In this document: piece by piece, positions 26,662 through 37,391 of the stretch
Layout: each line of letters opens with the position of its first letter
Position numbering within the stretch: the first letter of the stretch is position 1
Source: Symsagittifera roscoffensis
Lineage: Eukaryota; Xenacoelomorpha; Acoela; Convolutidae
NCBI RefSeq assembly: GCF_963678635.1
Contig: NC_087063.1
Location: forward strand, 83,065,574 to 83,129,573
Direction of reading: 5' to 3'
DNA: 64,000 nucleotides
Program-made: the position numbers and the translations under genes
Notes under the pieces: generated by a model
The model's input: only the letters and a program-made list of their open reading frames with translations
The model's database searches: none
Told to the model about the DNA's origin: nothing

Positions 26662-28325
26662 AGTAGCAGATCTGATTCAATCAAAACAATCACAATCTCT
26701 AGACCATAATTATAATCAGCAACAACCACAATTTTCAAATCCATAATCATTAAGATTGCATGATGAACAAAACACTCAAACAGACCATACTGAAAATTAA
26801 ACAGGTTTTCAAAAAAAAATTAAAAAAATTCCCAACTAATGGACAATTCAATAACAGAAATTCATCTCACATCTCAGAAGATGAAGATTATTTCCTTCGA
26901 ATTCAACAACAACAGCTTTATAGTTCCAAGCAACGGAAACAAATGAACCTAAATAATTTTACAATCATTAGCACTCGCAATATTAAAATTCATTATGCAG
27001 GATATCTCCTCTCAGGAAATTGCTCCAATTTAATTGACTACAAATGAAATCTTCTGGTTTTACAATTACACTAAGAAGTTGTGAAACAACTTTATGTCTT
27101 TGCAGACGCTAAACGCTGTAAGCAACGAATACCGATTTTTGGTTTTTTTTTAAAGTTCTTTTTGTAGATACACTCTAAAAACAAAAATACTTTTGGAATA
27201 CCGCCGTCCCTTATGGTTTATAATATAGCCACAATGTAGTACAAGAAGCCCAGACGAAGATAAAGAATACTTCCTCACACCATACCCCACATTATTGCCA
27301 CCTCTAGAGAAATTTTTACCAAAAAGCATTTGCACAATAGCCAGAAATGATAATAATGACTTATCATCTATAAAAAATACTCAAAATGTGACATAAAACA
27401 TCACATCCAAACAAAAAAAAAATTCAAGAATGAATACTTAAAATGGATAACCGAAACAGCAAAAATCAAAAGAGCAAAATCTAAGCAAATTCGCTAAAAC
27501 AGCCGGTTTTTCAGATATATACGCCCAAGTCTATGGTGGAGAATTTAAAGATGTAAAAAATTACATTTACCGCAAAAAAATTATTGCTAATTTTCAATCA
27601 ACATACTTCATTTTTATTTCATTTAAAAAAACTAAATATTACCGTACAACCTTTTAGAAAGACTAACACTCTAATATTCTATGTTTAACCTGATAAGGTT
27701 TCTGTTTGCATTGCTTAAAAGGGACATGTAACACATGTGGAATTCATTCCCAAATAAACAAACAATCCAGCGAAGCTCGGGCGCTTCGTCAACTTACAAA
27801 ACGCTATTCAGCTCGAATTTTTCAGTAATTTTGGATTGTCACATGTTGTCAATCTTTATTCTTACGCATTTTGAAATATCGCACACTATGACCTCACTGT
27901 TATCTGTTGCATGGAAGACTCCCCGTATGACATTGACCAAGAAATATAACCCCAATTAATAGAAAAAATCCTCAATAAATTCGACTAAAATTTCTATTTG
28001 CACAGCAATAACAAAAAGTTTGATTATCTCCCTGAGCATGCGCTTGAAAACATCAAAGCGAACGACGTTTTTTTAATGGTTTTGATATTTATCAACTAAA
28101 CTTGTTTTTCTAACTCAAAAGAACGCGATACAAATTGCTCCCACGAAGTCATGCTAAAAACAAAGTTAACAAAGACACGTATTATTGTTTCATACAAAGA
28201 CACTATCTCAAAGCTTACCCTCACGAAACCACATCATCGATATATGCTTATTAACTCTAAATACACATCACCCTATTTCTTAAAACTAACTTTTTGAGTT
28301 AAATGTACTAACCTGCATTCATCCT
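26662..28325. other. AT-rich stretch, no recognisable gene
   Basis: It continues the A-rich composition. A 95-codon ORF at 26760-27047 is rich in Lys, Asn and Gln and looks compositional. Nothing else is supported. Confidence 0.45.
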
Positions 28326-28685
28326 ATGAAAATACGATCCCGTCCGCCAAAAGTACATTTTTTGGCCCTCACGAACACGTTCCCCGTTAACGAATCCCAA
28401 CCCATTATCATCCCGCATGAGTATATACAGCTTGTTGAATTACCTCTATTAGGAAAAAACCACAGCACTAATTTTAATTACAAACTTTACTATCCCATCC
28501 AAAACACTCACCACGTATTTTCAGTGACACCAGAACAAGTCAAGATCATCAAGTCATTTGAGCCTCTATGGCATCTCTTAACCACCAGAACTGTAATCAG
28601 TATCTTAGCTAAGCTTATAATGCAATCACTTATTATAGGAACTAACTTTCCCAATGACTTTTTCACTAACACCGATTCTAGTTGA
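28326..28685 (+). CDS. Unrecognised 119-codon ORF, possibly a relic
   Basis: This ORF is long for such AT-rich sequence, has an ATG start, and contains a moderately hydrophobic stretch near residues 86-106 (VISILAKLIMQSLIIG). I do not recognise a family. Text upstream (28030-28320) in other frames also has short protein-like runs, so the ORF may be the best-preserved piece of a decayed coding unit. No promoter, splice site or polyadenylation signal is convincing. It could equally be chance. It lies upstream of the EF-hand gene on the same strand, with nothing to connect them. Confidence 0.2.
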   Translation: MKIRSRPPKVHFLALTNTFPVNESQPIIIPHEYIQLVELPLLGKNHSTNFNYKLYYPIQNTHHVFSVTPEQVKIIKSFEPLWHLLTTRTVISILAKLIMQSLIIGTNFPNDFFTNTDSS

Positions 28686-28689
28686 AAAG

Positions 28690-30990
28690 AAAATTTAAAT
28701 TTACTAATTAGTTCTGAATTTTTACTCACATTTTTTTTGAGTGTAAATTGCCACTTTTCTTTTAGGTTTCGTCATTTTTCTTTAAAATTCAAGAAAACCA
28801 AATACATAGTAGAAACAATTGTATATTTTGTACAATCAAAAATGCTAACCAATAATAAAAATAATTGTAAGCTAAATATTATACAAAACGGAGTAAACTA
28901 TAAATTTTACTTCTGTAAGATTGTCATACAATGTAATAAATTAATGAATGAGTAGTATTGAAAATATAAGCGTAACATTTTATGTGTGTTTTATTATATC
29001 AAATCGTAAGCTCAGCCTTCTTTATAAAACTCTCATCAGATTTTGAGCAAATTCCGCAAGACAATAGTAGTAAATAAATGAATTTCAAGTTTGACAAACT
29101 AACTGATAAAAACTTTAAACATCTTTAATGCCTTTCAAACTTTTCTTTAACCTTGTCAAATAAGGAATTGAGCTTTGATAACCAACGCAGCTTACTACCG
29201 CCACTGCGCTAACAATATGAACAGGAAAGTCTCACTATATTTAAACCAGATTAAAACTGGATAATTTTTTTTTTTGAAACTCAAAACAATTTTTTTAAGA
29301 CCACATGTACTGCAACAAGTTAATCTTTTTAAGACCATAAGTAACCAATAATCAAAGACGATCTGTTTTTGAACAAAGAACACAGCAAAAAGAACAAAAC
29401 AAAAATCACCTGACACAAAGGAAAAAAAATATAAACAAGCAAAGGACTAAAAGAGACGCTCATAAGTATTCTCTACTGGTCTAACCCATCAACCGTTTCA
29501 AAGCTTTCTTGAGCATGATGTGCTTAGAACCAAACTTTTTAATTTTTACCAAGAGTTGCTCTAGGGTAAGCAACACTTTAAAGTAACTAAAGCAATGAAA
29601 ATACTTTTGGGAAAATAAGCAATGAGATCATAACTGAAACTGAATCACTAAAATTTCAGAATTTTATAATAAAAAATTTCACAGAGCAAAAAAAATGAAC
29701 ATAAAAAGGAGACGAAAACTAGATGACGTTCCGGTTATGGAATGAAAAATCTATTGGCCTTGCTTGCCGCTGTCCCAACACTTGCAAGACATAAATTATG
29801 GAGCCAATATTGCGGCAAAGGTATCCATTGACCAAAATCAAGGGCCAACTCGGTATTGAAACTCAACAATACGGATCCTTGTCACTTGGATCTCCTCACT
29901 ACTCGATCATTAGGAACAATTAATTGATAATGCACGTAGTGTCGCTCGCTCTTTTTTACGAAATCGACACATCATTAGCACAGTATCTACAATTTTAGTA
30001 CGATCTTTCTGATTCAAAACATCTCTAATTATCAATAGATATCGACAACAAGTTTTTCATTGATACAGTCAATTAAAACTCTCCTGAAAAAATCTAGAAG
30101 ACTCTCCATCAATCCTTCATGAGAAAAGCTTTGATTTCAAAAAATTCCCAAGCCCCGGATGGGTGGAAACAGTTCAAACCAGTATTTATTATATACTTCG
30201 ATTTTTATCACTGCTGTAAAACATTCAGTTAACCAATCATGAGCCATTACTAAAACTGATGACAATTTGTAAAGCTGAAACTATTCTTAGTTTCAGACAG
30301 AGAGATACTATCTAACTTAGAAATCAGTTGCCTCTTTCTCTTCTCTAAACTCGCAAGAATACCAGTATATACTAGATCTGTTGAGATTGAGAAATATGAG
30401 AGTAAGGTTAGGATTGGTATTAGTTGTACGAATCTATCCGGCCAAAAATAAGATAGAGTGTCGAACAGGCGGTGTAATTTACCCGACATTTTTCTATGAG
30501 AAGGCCACGTCGGACATAAACTCATCTGGTGCGACCAACGAGTCTCGAGCAGACCTATACTAATTAAGATTTAGAAAGACCTATATTTAGAAAAACCAAA
30601 GAAATGTCGAGACAAAGAAATATAAACACTGCAGAAGTAAGCAAAATTTTCAAATTGCCATTGACCTCCGGCAAAATGGAACAAATTTGTCATTTCAAGT
30701 GTTTCATTATAAAATAAGATCAAAATATTGCTTCATTCAATTCCTTTTAATTGAAAAGCAATTGATTCATTTTAATAATTCAACTTGACTGTTTTTGTTT
30801 TCGGCCCTTTGCCCATGAGTCTTTCGCCCACTCGGTGCGTCGCCCATAACAAAAGCCCCCATTAGCGACTTCTTTGAGACGTTTGAATAATAAATTCTTT
30901 TTGGCTGAAAATAACAGGAAAAAAAACTTCCATCATTTGACCCCCCTTTTGAGGGGAGCCGCTCAAATATTTTAATTGCAATTAGTTTTT
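28690..30990. other. AT-rich stretch, no gene seen
   Basis: No ORF with coding character on either strand, no element ends and no strong repeat structure. The distal part may carry upstream regulatory DNA of the EF-hand gene, which starts at 31151. Confidence 0.5.
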
Positions 30991-31024
30991 TGCGATTGAA
31001 AACTCGTAACCCCTACTGGTTGGT

Positions 31025-31150
31025 TCGGGTAGGGGGTGTTATGGGCGGGTGGAAGGGCGTGGTCGGGCTATATCAATAAAGACCGATCGATAAGAACGGC
31101 TGCTGTTTCAGGTGGTAACTAGCTGAGATTTATACTGCATATATAACATA
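31025..31150 (+). promoter_or_regulatory. Likely promoter and 5' leader of the EF-hand gene
   Basis: A G-rich patch at 31030-31066 contains GGGCGGG and GGGCGTGG, which resemble Sp1/KLF-type GC boxes. It is followed by GCTATATCAATAA at 31067-31079, a plausible TATA-like box. The start codon lies about 70 bases downstream. CTGTTTCAG at 31103-31111 resembles a splice acceptor, so a 5' leader intron or trans-splicing is possible. This is inferred from motifs only. Confidence 0.4.
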
Positions 31151-31294
31151 ATGTCTCTGAAGACGGAAGAGGAGCTGCGTGCTAGCTTCCACGCATTCTC
31201 CAACCACGAGTCCAACCGGATCACCAAGGACAGTCTGAAGAAGTGGTGCAGCAAGCACTCCGTCTCAACCGCACACATCGAAGAATTCATCAAG
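31151..31294 (+). CDS. EF-hand calcium-binding protein, exon 1
   Basis: The whole gene has three exons giving 144 residues, similar in size to calmodulin (149). Exon 1 encodes residues 1-48, starting at the ATG just after the promoter-like patch. Residues 17-28 sit where the first EF-hand loop should be but lack the acidic residues at loop positions 1 and 12, so this hand probably does not bind calcium. The exon ends in phase 0 at AAG before the donor GTCAAT, a weak donor. Exon 2 continues it naturally (EEFIK then KFDD). Family knowledge says such proteins bind calcium through paired EF-hands and act as cytosolic sensors or buffers. I cannot assign a specific orthologue. The following intron is 26.7 kb. 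Exon bases are richer in G and C than the surroundings. Confidence 0.8.
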
Positions 31295-31419
31295 GTCAAT
31301 TCTACACTTTTTTAACTTACTCTAGTTAGTGAATCGAGTTCTCTACCAAAAAAACCAAAAAGTTTACATGAGTTTTATAACCGGGGAGCAACAGCGGTTT
31401 GCAGTAAAGAGCTGAACAG

Positions 31420-31575
31420 ATTGTAACCCGAGTCGAAGTGCTCGACTTATGTTTTGACTTTGAAGGTCGAGCAAGTGCAGTTTTTCGAACGAAAAAATCC
31501 GCGGTTGAGAAGCAGTCTTACGTCGAGCACAAAGTCGAAACGTACCCGATTTCGATCGAGAATAAAAAGCATAGG
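31420..31575. repeat. Diverged outlier of the 22-bp minisatellite
   Basis: Several copies of GTCGAGCAC, GTCGAAAC and TACCCGATTTCGATCGAGA match the array at 32004-32603 but are scattered and decayed. The remaining intron sequence at 31300-32000 shows nothing else. Confidence 0.6.
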
Positions 31576-32003
31576 TCAGCATAACCTGAATTTTTCAAAG
31601 TGTAATTTTTATGACAATTTTACTTAAGTTTTAACTTGGAAACGGAGCAAAAAAAAATCTGCTCAGAAAATACAACCGTCAAAAAGTTACAATCAACAAA
31701 AAAACTGTCGAGACCTGCCTGCCGCAAGTCTTAATGTTTCGGATGGAACCGTAGATTTTTTTGAGATCTAAGGGTTCCTGCGGTAAGAAAAACATCTACA
31801 AATATTTACTCAAATATCAGTTTTCAGATCAACAGTTTCAGTCCAGATTCTCTGCGAAAATAAAAAAAAGAAGATTTGTACAAACTACTTTTCGATTCAC
31901 TTTTCGCATTTACTGATTCTTTTTATTAATTTTCTGTTCAAGCATCATGACAGCAAATAAATTTGAAAGTGTTTTTTATAGTTTTCGTCAATTTACTCAT
32001 TCT

Positions 32004-32603
32004 GTTCGATAGTTGGTGAGTCGAAAAAGTCGAAACATCAGGCGAGCACCGTATAAACATATGTCGAGCACAGTCGAAATATAGGTCGAGCACAGTCGAA
32101 ACATAAACTGACAACAGTCGAAACATACCCAAGTTCGGTCGAGTATACGAAACATAGGCCGAGCAGAGTCGGAACACAGGTCGAGCACAATCGAAACATA
32201 AATCGAGCACAGTCGAAACATAGGTCGAGCACAGTCGAAACATAAATCGAGCACAGTCGAAACTTAGGTCAAGCACAGTCGCAACATAGGTCGAGCACAG
32301 TCGAAAGAAAAGTCGAGCACAATCGGAACATAAACCGAGCACATTCGAAACATAAATCGAGCACAATCGAAACATACCCAATTTTAGCCAAGAAAGTCGA
32401 AACATAGGTCGACCACAGTTTAAACACAGGTTGAGCACAGTTGAAGCATAAATCGAGCACAGTCGAAACATGTTCAATTTCGGTCGAGAAAGTCGAACCA
32501 TAGGTCGAGCAGAGTCGAAAAGTAAATTGAGCACAGTCGAAAGACACCCGATTTTGGTCCAGAAAGCCGAAACATAGGTAGAACACAGTTGACACATAGG
32601 TCG
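32004..32603. repeat. 22-bp minisatellite array
   Basis: About 26 units of period 22, core GTCGAGCACAGTCGAAAC plus ATAG or ATAA. Occasional longer spacers read ACCCAATTT-GGTCGAGAAA. Because 22 is not a multiple of 3, all frames of one strand see the same text, and all three - strand frames are open (up to 219 codons). No protein is inferred. The Ty3 element begins at its right edge, and matching units reappear beyond that element at 38795-38870. Confidence 0.92.
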
Positions 32604-32609
32604 TGCGAC

Positions 32610-32845
32610 TGTAATTGTTTATGTATGTACCACCAACCTACGGTGCTTAGTTATTACTTTTATGGTATACTCAAGGTCACAGTGTGTGATGACATTGAGA
32701 CCAAGTGAAAGATCAGAGTTGTTCAGCGCTGATCTAGTTCTCAGTAACCATTAACAAAGCAAAGTAAAAGAAAACTAAATTCAATATACAGAATACAGTA
32801 TTGAATTACAACTTGTTTTCAGTTGATATCGCAACGCATATCACA
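32610..32845 (+). repeat. Candidate 5' LTR of element 1
   Basis: It runs from TGTAATTG, right after the minisatellite, to CACA just before the primer-binding site, about 236 bp, similar to the 210-bp LTRs of element 2. The left edge could also be the TG at 32604. No second copy exists in the window, so the limits rest on position and TG...CA ends only. Confidence 0.5.
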
Positions 32846-32865
32846 TGGCGCAGCCAGCAGGATTC
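32845..32865 (+). promoter_or_regulatory. Primer-binding site overlapping the Gag start codon (element 1)
   Basis: ATGGCGCAGCC is both the Gag start and a TGGCGCAG primer-binding site directly next to the LTR end. TGG is the complement of a tRNA CCA end. Element 2 has the same overlap. The tRNA species cannot be decided here. Confidence 0.55.
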
Positions 32866-33744
32866 GCAGCTCAAGACAACAGAACGGATATAGGAATCCC
32901 TGTATTTTGGGCGTCAGCGAATTTAGATCCTCCGTGGCAATTCAAAATCTGGTTCGAACAATTTCTCATGGCGGTTACGGTTAAAGAAAATATGAACCCA
33001 GAGATTATTTTAGAAGAACCAAAAGACATACTAGAGGAACCACCCCCTCGACCAGAAACACCCCAAGAAGGAGAGAATGAAGATGCGAGGAATGCGAGGA
33101 CCCTTAGAGACAAGCTAGCAAGGGATAGAGTATTGTTGGAGAATGAAGAGAGAGGGACAAGGGGCCCACGAGTCGGACACAATGTTTTCTACAACGAAGT
33201 ACAAAAGAAATTGGTGTCCGGATTATTTTTGTCTTTGGATACAGAAGAAAAGAAACGGTTCCTACAAAAGAACCCACATGCTGAACTATCGAAAATGACG
33301 TTCAGGGAAATTACAGAACTTGCAGAAGTTTCATTTCAAAAGGTGAAATTTGTAACGTACGAGAGATACAAACTGTTTACGAGAATGCAAGAATCAGGAG
33401 AATCTCTGGAATCATTTCACGCAGCGTTAACTGCACAAGCAGCCCGATCAGAACTGGGAACATTGGAAAATGAGATAGTCCGTGTTCTATTCATTTCGAA
33501 AATGAAAAACATGACATTGCAGGACACGCTGACATTCAAGACCCTAGACCCGGAAGAGGTTTTGAAAACGGCGATAAAGTTCGAACATAGTAAGGTAACC
33601 ACAATGGCGTTCCAAAAGACAAATGCGGCGGCTACAGGAGGATCAAGCAACAATTACACCTCGGGTGTGAGAATAAAACAAGAACCTGTAAAACAAAAAT
33701 TTGTCAGAGACAACAAAATATCAAAACAGAAAGGAATCGAATAA
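32845..33744 (+). pseudogene. Gag (capsid region), element 1
   Basis: This 299-codon frame starts at the ATG in the primer-binding site. The N-terminus (PVFWASANLDPPWQFKIW) aligns with PPFWPNHTLEPP in element 2. A middle charged segment, rich in Glu and Pro (residues about 52-80), is followed by a capsid-like region with LFLSLDTEEKKRFLQKNPH and RYKLFTRMQESGESLESF, the usual retrotransposon Gag helix text. The frame ends at a TAA at 33742, and the same frame continues as the zinc-knuckle region, so the stop either cuts a longer Gag or is read through. By family knowledge this protein forms the cytoplasmic particle that packages element RNA. The sequence is otherwise intact over 900 bp, making it the best-kept part of element 1. 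Confidence 0.85.
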
Positions 33745-33774
33745 AAGACAAAAAATAATTACAAGAATCACAAC

Positions 33775-34092
33775 ATGAAATTAAAACCATGTAACAGATG
33801 TGGAAGGAAATTTGATCAAGGACACTTGAAAAATTGTGCAGCGATGGGGAAAACTTGTAAGAACTGTGGTAAACCCAATCATTTTGCAAAAATGTGCAGA
33901 TCTCAACAGGTAAGCGAAGTTGCGGAAGACTCGGAAGGATCGGTAGAGGAATGCGATCAGATAAGTGAAAGTGTTGGGTCATGTAGTGAGTTTGAATTTA
34001 TGTCAATACAAACATATCAACCGGAAAACGAGAGAGTTTTAAAATATGTGAAAGATCGAATCAATGAAAATAGAGTTCAGAAAATAGATTAG
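33775..34092 (+). pseudogene. Nucleocapsid zinc knuckles, element 1
   Basis: It continues the Gag frame after the TAA. Residues 6-21 form CX2CX7HX3C, a non-standard knuckle, and residues 28-41 form the standard CX2CX4HX4C. Element 2 has the same first knuckle. The tail is acidic (EVAEDSEGSVEECDQ). A TAG at 34090 stops the frame, and the protease follows in the same frame. Nucleocapsids of this family bind element RNA. Confidence 0.85.
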
Positions 34093-34107
34093 ATTCGAGA
34101 TCCAACA

Positions 34108-34290
34108 TTGAAACGAGTAAAATCACTAAAGGCCATGGCACGAATCGATAATCAAATAATACAACTGACAGTGGACACGGGAAGTCCAGTTTCATTTCTC
34201 AATTGGGCGACGGCGAAGGAAAACATGGAAAAATCAAGCAAAGTAAGATCATTCCGTCAGGAAACTGAACTTACAAACCAAATTCGTTGA
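34108..34290 (+). pseudogene. Aspartic protease fragment, element 1
   Basis: This lies in the same frame as the nucleocapsid after a TAG. The active-site triad DTG is at 34174-34182, in the context LTVDTGSPVSFL, typical of retropepsins, which cleave the element polyprotein. The frame ends at TGA 34288 and the second half of the protease (ILGALKTNL, IMGLDLQGQVGI) continues from about 34310 in another frame, so a frameshift splits the domain. Confidence 0.8.
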
Positions 34291-34315
34291 TTACAACAAA
34301 CAACCGATTAGTATA

Positions 34316-35230
34316 TTGGGAGCCTTAAAGACGAATCTTCGGTCGGCGGGCTGGGAGGTGAAAGTCGCTAACTTTCTTGTATCAGAACGTAAGACCAGAT
34401 GCATTATGGGACTAGATTTGCAAGGACAAGTGGGAATAGTTACTACACAAAAACCAAAGCCAAAGGAACTTACCAGGTTTGACGTGCTCATGTGCGAGCA
34501 GTCAGAAGGTTGGAAAGAAAATTTTTTCACTAAATTTAAAAACTTATTTGAAAGACAAGGAATTTCAAAAAATCAGATTGTAAGTTCAAAATTTAAATAT
34601 CCGCTATGTCCAATTCAAGAAAAGGGGAGAAGAATCCCAATTCACATACAAGATAAAATTGAAAAAGAAATCGAGAAGCTGTTGACAGAAGGTCATATAA
34701 CAAAACTCGATAAATGTACAAGTGATTGCTTTATCGCTCCGATTGTGATAACAGTAAAAAAAGACGACTCAATAAAATTGGCGATGGACGCAAAACCAAT
34801 TAATAGACAATTGTTCAAAAACAAATATCAAATGCCGAATGTGGATGAACTCATCGATGGGGTGAGCCAAATTGTTACCGAAAACGAAAATGGTACTCTA
34901 TATTTCACGGTGTTAGATTTGAAATATGCGTACAGTCAATTAAAATTGGCTGCTGATACAGCTTAACAATGCAACTTTAATATTTTTGGTGGGAAAGCAA
35001 CCGGAACATACAGATTTCTGACAGGGTTCTATGGTTTAGCAGATATGCCAGCCGACTTTCAAAAGGCCATGGATAGAACTATCAATCACGCTAAAATAAC
35101 GTTCTGTTTTCTGGATGACATACTTATTGTGTCAAAGGGAAATGAAATTGAACATGGAAATCTGGTGGAAACAGTACTAAAGAAATTGGATGCGGAAAAT
35201 CTGGCATTGAAATTATCAAACAAGAAGTGA
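34316..35230 (+). pseudogene. Protease C-terminus and reverse transcriptase, element 1
   Basis: This is one frame with an in-frame TAA at 34964 between LAADTA and QCNFNIFGG. It carries RT blocks in order: IEKLLTEGHITKLDKC, CFIAPIVITVKKD, LAMDAKPINR, QMPNVDELIDG, LDLKYAYSQL (first catalytic Asp), TYRFLTGFYGLADMP and CFLDDILIVS (YxDD-type motif with Phe in place of Tyr, both Asp kept, near 35107-35119). After LKLSNKK about 15-20 bases seem missing compared with element 2, and the frame changes before NWLGHHLSE. The enzyme would copy element RNA into DNA; as read, it cannot be made whole. Confidence 0.88.
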
Positions 35231-35231
35231 A

Positions 35232-36091
35232 TTGGTTAGTCATCATCTCTCAGAAACAGAGGTTAGACCTAAAATCACTAAAACCGAAGCGGTTGTAAAT
35301 CTGAACCCGCGGAAATCGCTTAAGCAGTTAAGGTCATTTCTGGGAAGTATAAATCACTTAGCTAAATTTATACCTAACGCAGCAAGTCTGACTGAGAAAT
35401 TGAGACAACTTCTTAAAGAAGAGAATCAAAAGAAAAAGTTAAAAAACATGGAACTCCCGGTAAAAAAGTTTGAGTGGGGGGATGAACACACGGTAGTATT
35501 TAATGCTATAAAAGAGGCTGTTGCAAATATAACAAAAGTATATTATTACGATGCTAACCGAGAAACATGAGTTAAATGTGACGCGAGCCACGATGGGCTA
35601 GGAGCCACATTGGAACAACAAAATGATGAAGGCCTGTGGGTTCCAATTTCATTCGCATCCCGATATCTGAATGCCCAAGAAAAAAAATTCAACAAATGCA
35701 CTGGAGTTACTGGCAGTTGTTTGGGCAGTAGAGAGATATAAACACTACCTTTTGGGAAAACCATTTATCATTGAAACAGATCATAAAGCGCTTACATCAG
35801 CGCTAGATGGTAACAAGTCGAATAACACCTACCAATACTCGTTTGACCCGGTGGGTTGACCGGTTATTGCCAAATCAGTTCAATATAGTTCACATTCCGG
35901 GGAGGGACATGGGCATAGTTGATTATTTATCGCGTGATCCCTTCAATGATCCTTGGCCCGATTCAGAATTAGACGAAAAGTTTGTAGTGGCGACAATAAA
36001 CTCCTTTCATGAAGCTTTAGACTGCATGAACAGTAGGCTCAAAGAAACTGGGTCGCTCGACCGGAACGAAAACGTTCTAGAATGTTCTTGA
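35232..36091 (+). pseudogene. RT connection and RNase H, element 1
   Basis: There are three successive frames. The first (to 35570) has HHLSETEVRPKITK and LKQLRSFLGSINHLAKFIP, the usual text after YxDD. After an in-frame TGA comes CDASHDGLGATLEQ (RNase H core Asp, near 35577-35620). A change of frame in an A-rich run near 35680 leads to ALELLAVVWAVERYKHYL and TDHKALTSAL. A second change near 35830 leads to RLTRWVDRLLPNQFNIVHIPG and DYLSRD, the standard end of this region. All core RNase H motifs can be read, but never in one frame. Confidence 0.85.
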
Positions 36092-36120
36092 CGGAATGCA
36101 AAGAAAGATTCATCAAGTAA

Positions 36121-36138
36121 TGGTTGCTATAGCAACCA
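36121..36138. repeat. 18-bp perfect palindrome
   Basis: TGGTTGCTATAGCAACCA equals its own reverse complement. It lies in the 240-base non-coding gap between the RNase H and integrase frames of element 1. Function unknown. Confidence 0.9.
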
Positions 36139-36332
36139 AAACGGTCAAAAACGAACAAAGCTCGACCGGAACGAGAGAAAACAGTTTCCACGACTGCAAA
36201 AACAGCTAAACACAGCAGTTCAACATAAACCTATCACTTTTTTGTCAACTCAACTCAACAAACAGTCGTGCTCAAATAAATCGTAAATCGTAGAAAAATC
36301 AGTATCGGAAAAAAACAGACTCAAGGAACGAG

Positions 36333-37391
36333 ATGTCAGGAAACAGATCGTACGATTGGTGGTCGGATTCACCACAGGACTGGCGAAACGACGAACGCAA
36401 AGAGAGTCTACTGGATCCAAAGTGGAACCGCTCAATGTCAAATGCAAACAAATTTTCGGAAGAGGAGGAGATCACAGTGACAGTACAGCGAACAAAAAAA
36501 ATCATAAGAGGTGGCCGTAAAAATAGAGATAGCTCCGACAGTGAAACCCGACAGGCATCACGAGTGAAATGGCAGCTCGAACCAGATCAACAAAGAGAAG
36601 CAGATCAGAGACTACTTTCATTCATTCTGGCAACTAATTGGCGGAGAAGACAACATACGGGGAAATACCAAAAGAGAATTGGTGGCAGACACAGAGGAGG
36701 TCAGGGACAGCTCAGAAAATGGACAAAGTTCAGCGATAACCAAACCAACCGCATCGCCGTAAGAAAACTAAGTGAGGTGCAGAAAATAGAAATGGACTTG
36801 ACGACTACAGAAGAGGCTGAGAGTGAAAAAGAAGTGTGTGCAATCGAACCACCGAAGACGTTGAGAAAACTAAAATTGCCGAAGCAGCAACAAGAGGAGA
36901 CTCTGGAAAATTTAACAAAACTGTTCGACAAAAGTCTGTTGGCGGAATTAACCACCGAAGACACATGGATGGACCGCCTTAGACGAGTGATAGAAAGGGG
37001 GGACAAACAAGCCTTCGAACTAATGGGACCTTATACGAACCCGTTGTGGTCGCAGATGGCAGTGCAGGACGACTGCATTTTGGTGAATAATCGGTTAGCG
37101 GTCCCAGTCCAACTAAGACAAGCCGTTCTAAAGAGAATACATCGAGGACATCCAGGCCAAGATGCTATGCTAGGAGTATCACAATACCTGTGGTGGCCGC
37201 ATATGAACAAGGACATTGTGAATCTAGCTGAGGAGTGCCGTAGTTGTACCAGATACGGTAAGAATGTAAAATATCTTATTTCGAAAAACGCGTCAAAACT
37301 ACTGCCACTGCTCACGCAGCCGGAACAGGAAGTACAATTAGATTACGCGGGGCCCATAGAAAATCAAAAAGGAAAAAAATCTACCTCTTAG
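36333..37391 (+). pseudogene. Basic linker and integrase N-terminal domain, element 1
   Basis: This is a 352-codon open frame. Residues about 1-145 are highly polar and rich in Arg, Lys, Gln and Ser (RGGRKNRDSSDSE, RRRQHTGKYQKRIGGRHRGG), with no match I recognise, an unusual extension between RNase H and integrase. Residues about 215-350 hold the integrase zinc domain: RIHRGHPGQDAM (HX3H), LWWPHMNKDI and CRSCTRYGK (CX2C), then LDYAGP with the first core Asp. The frame stops at 37389 and the core goes on in another frame. Integrases of this type insert the DNA copy into the host chromosome. Confidence 0.85.

Noticed and set aside
31938-32597. 219-codon - strand ORF
   Set aside because: Consists of the 22-bp minisatellite read in any of three equally open frames.
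32004-32603. Possible CRISPR array
   Set aside because: Units are contiguous with no unique spacers of constant length, and the DNA is eukaryotic. The same holds for 58301-58476.
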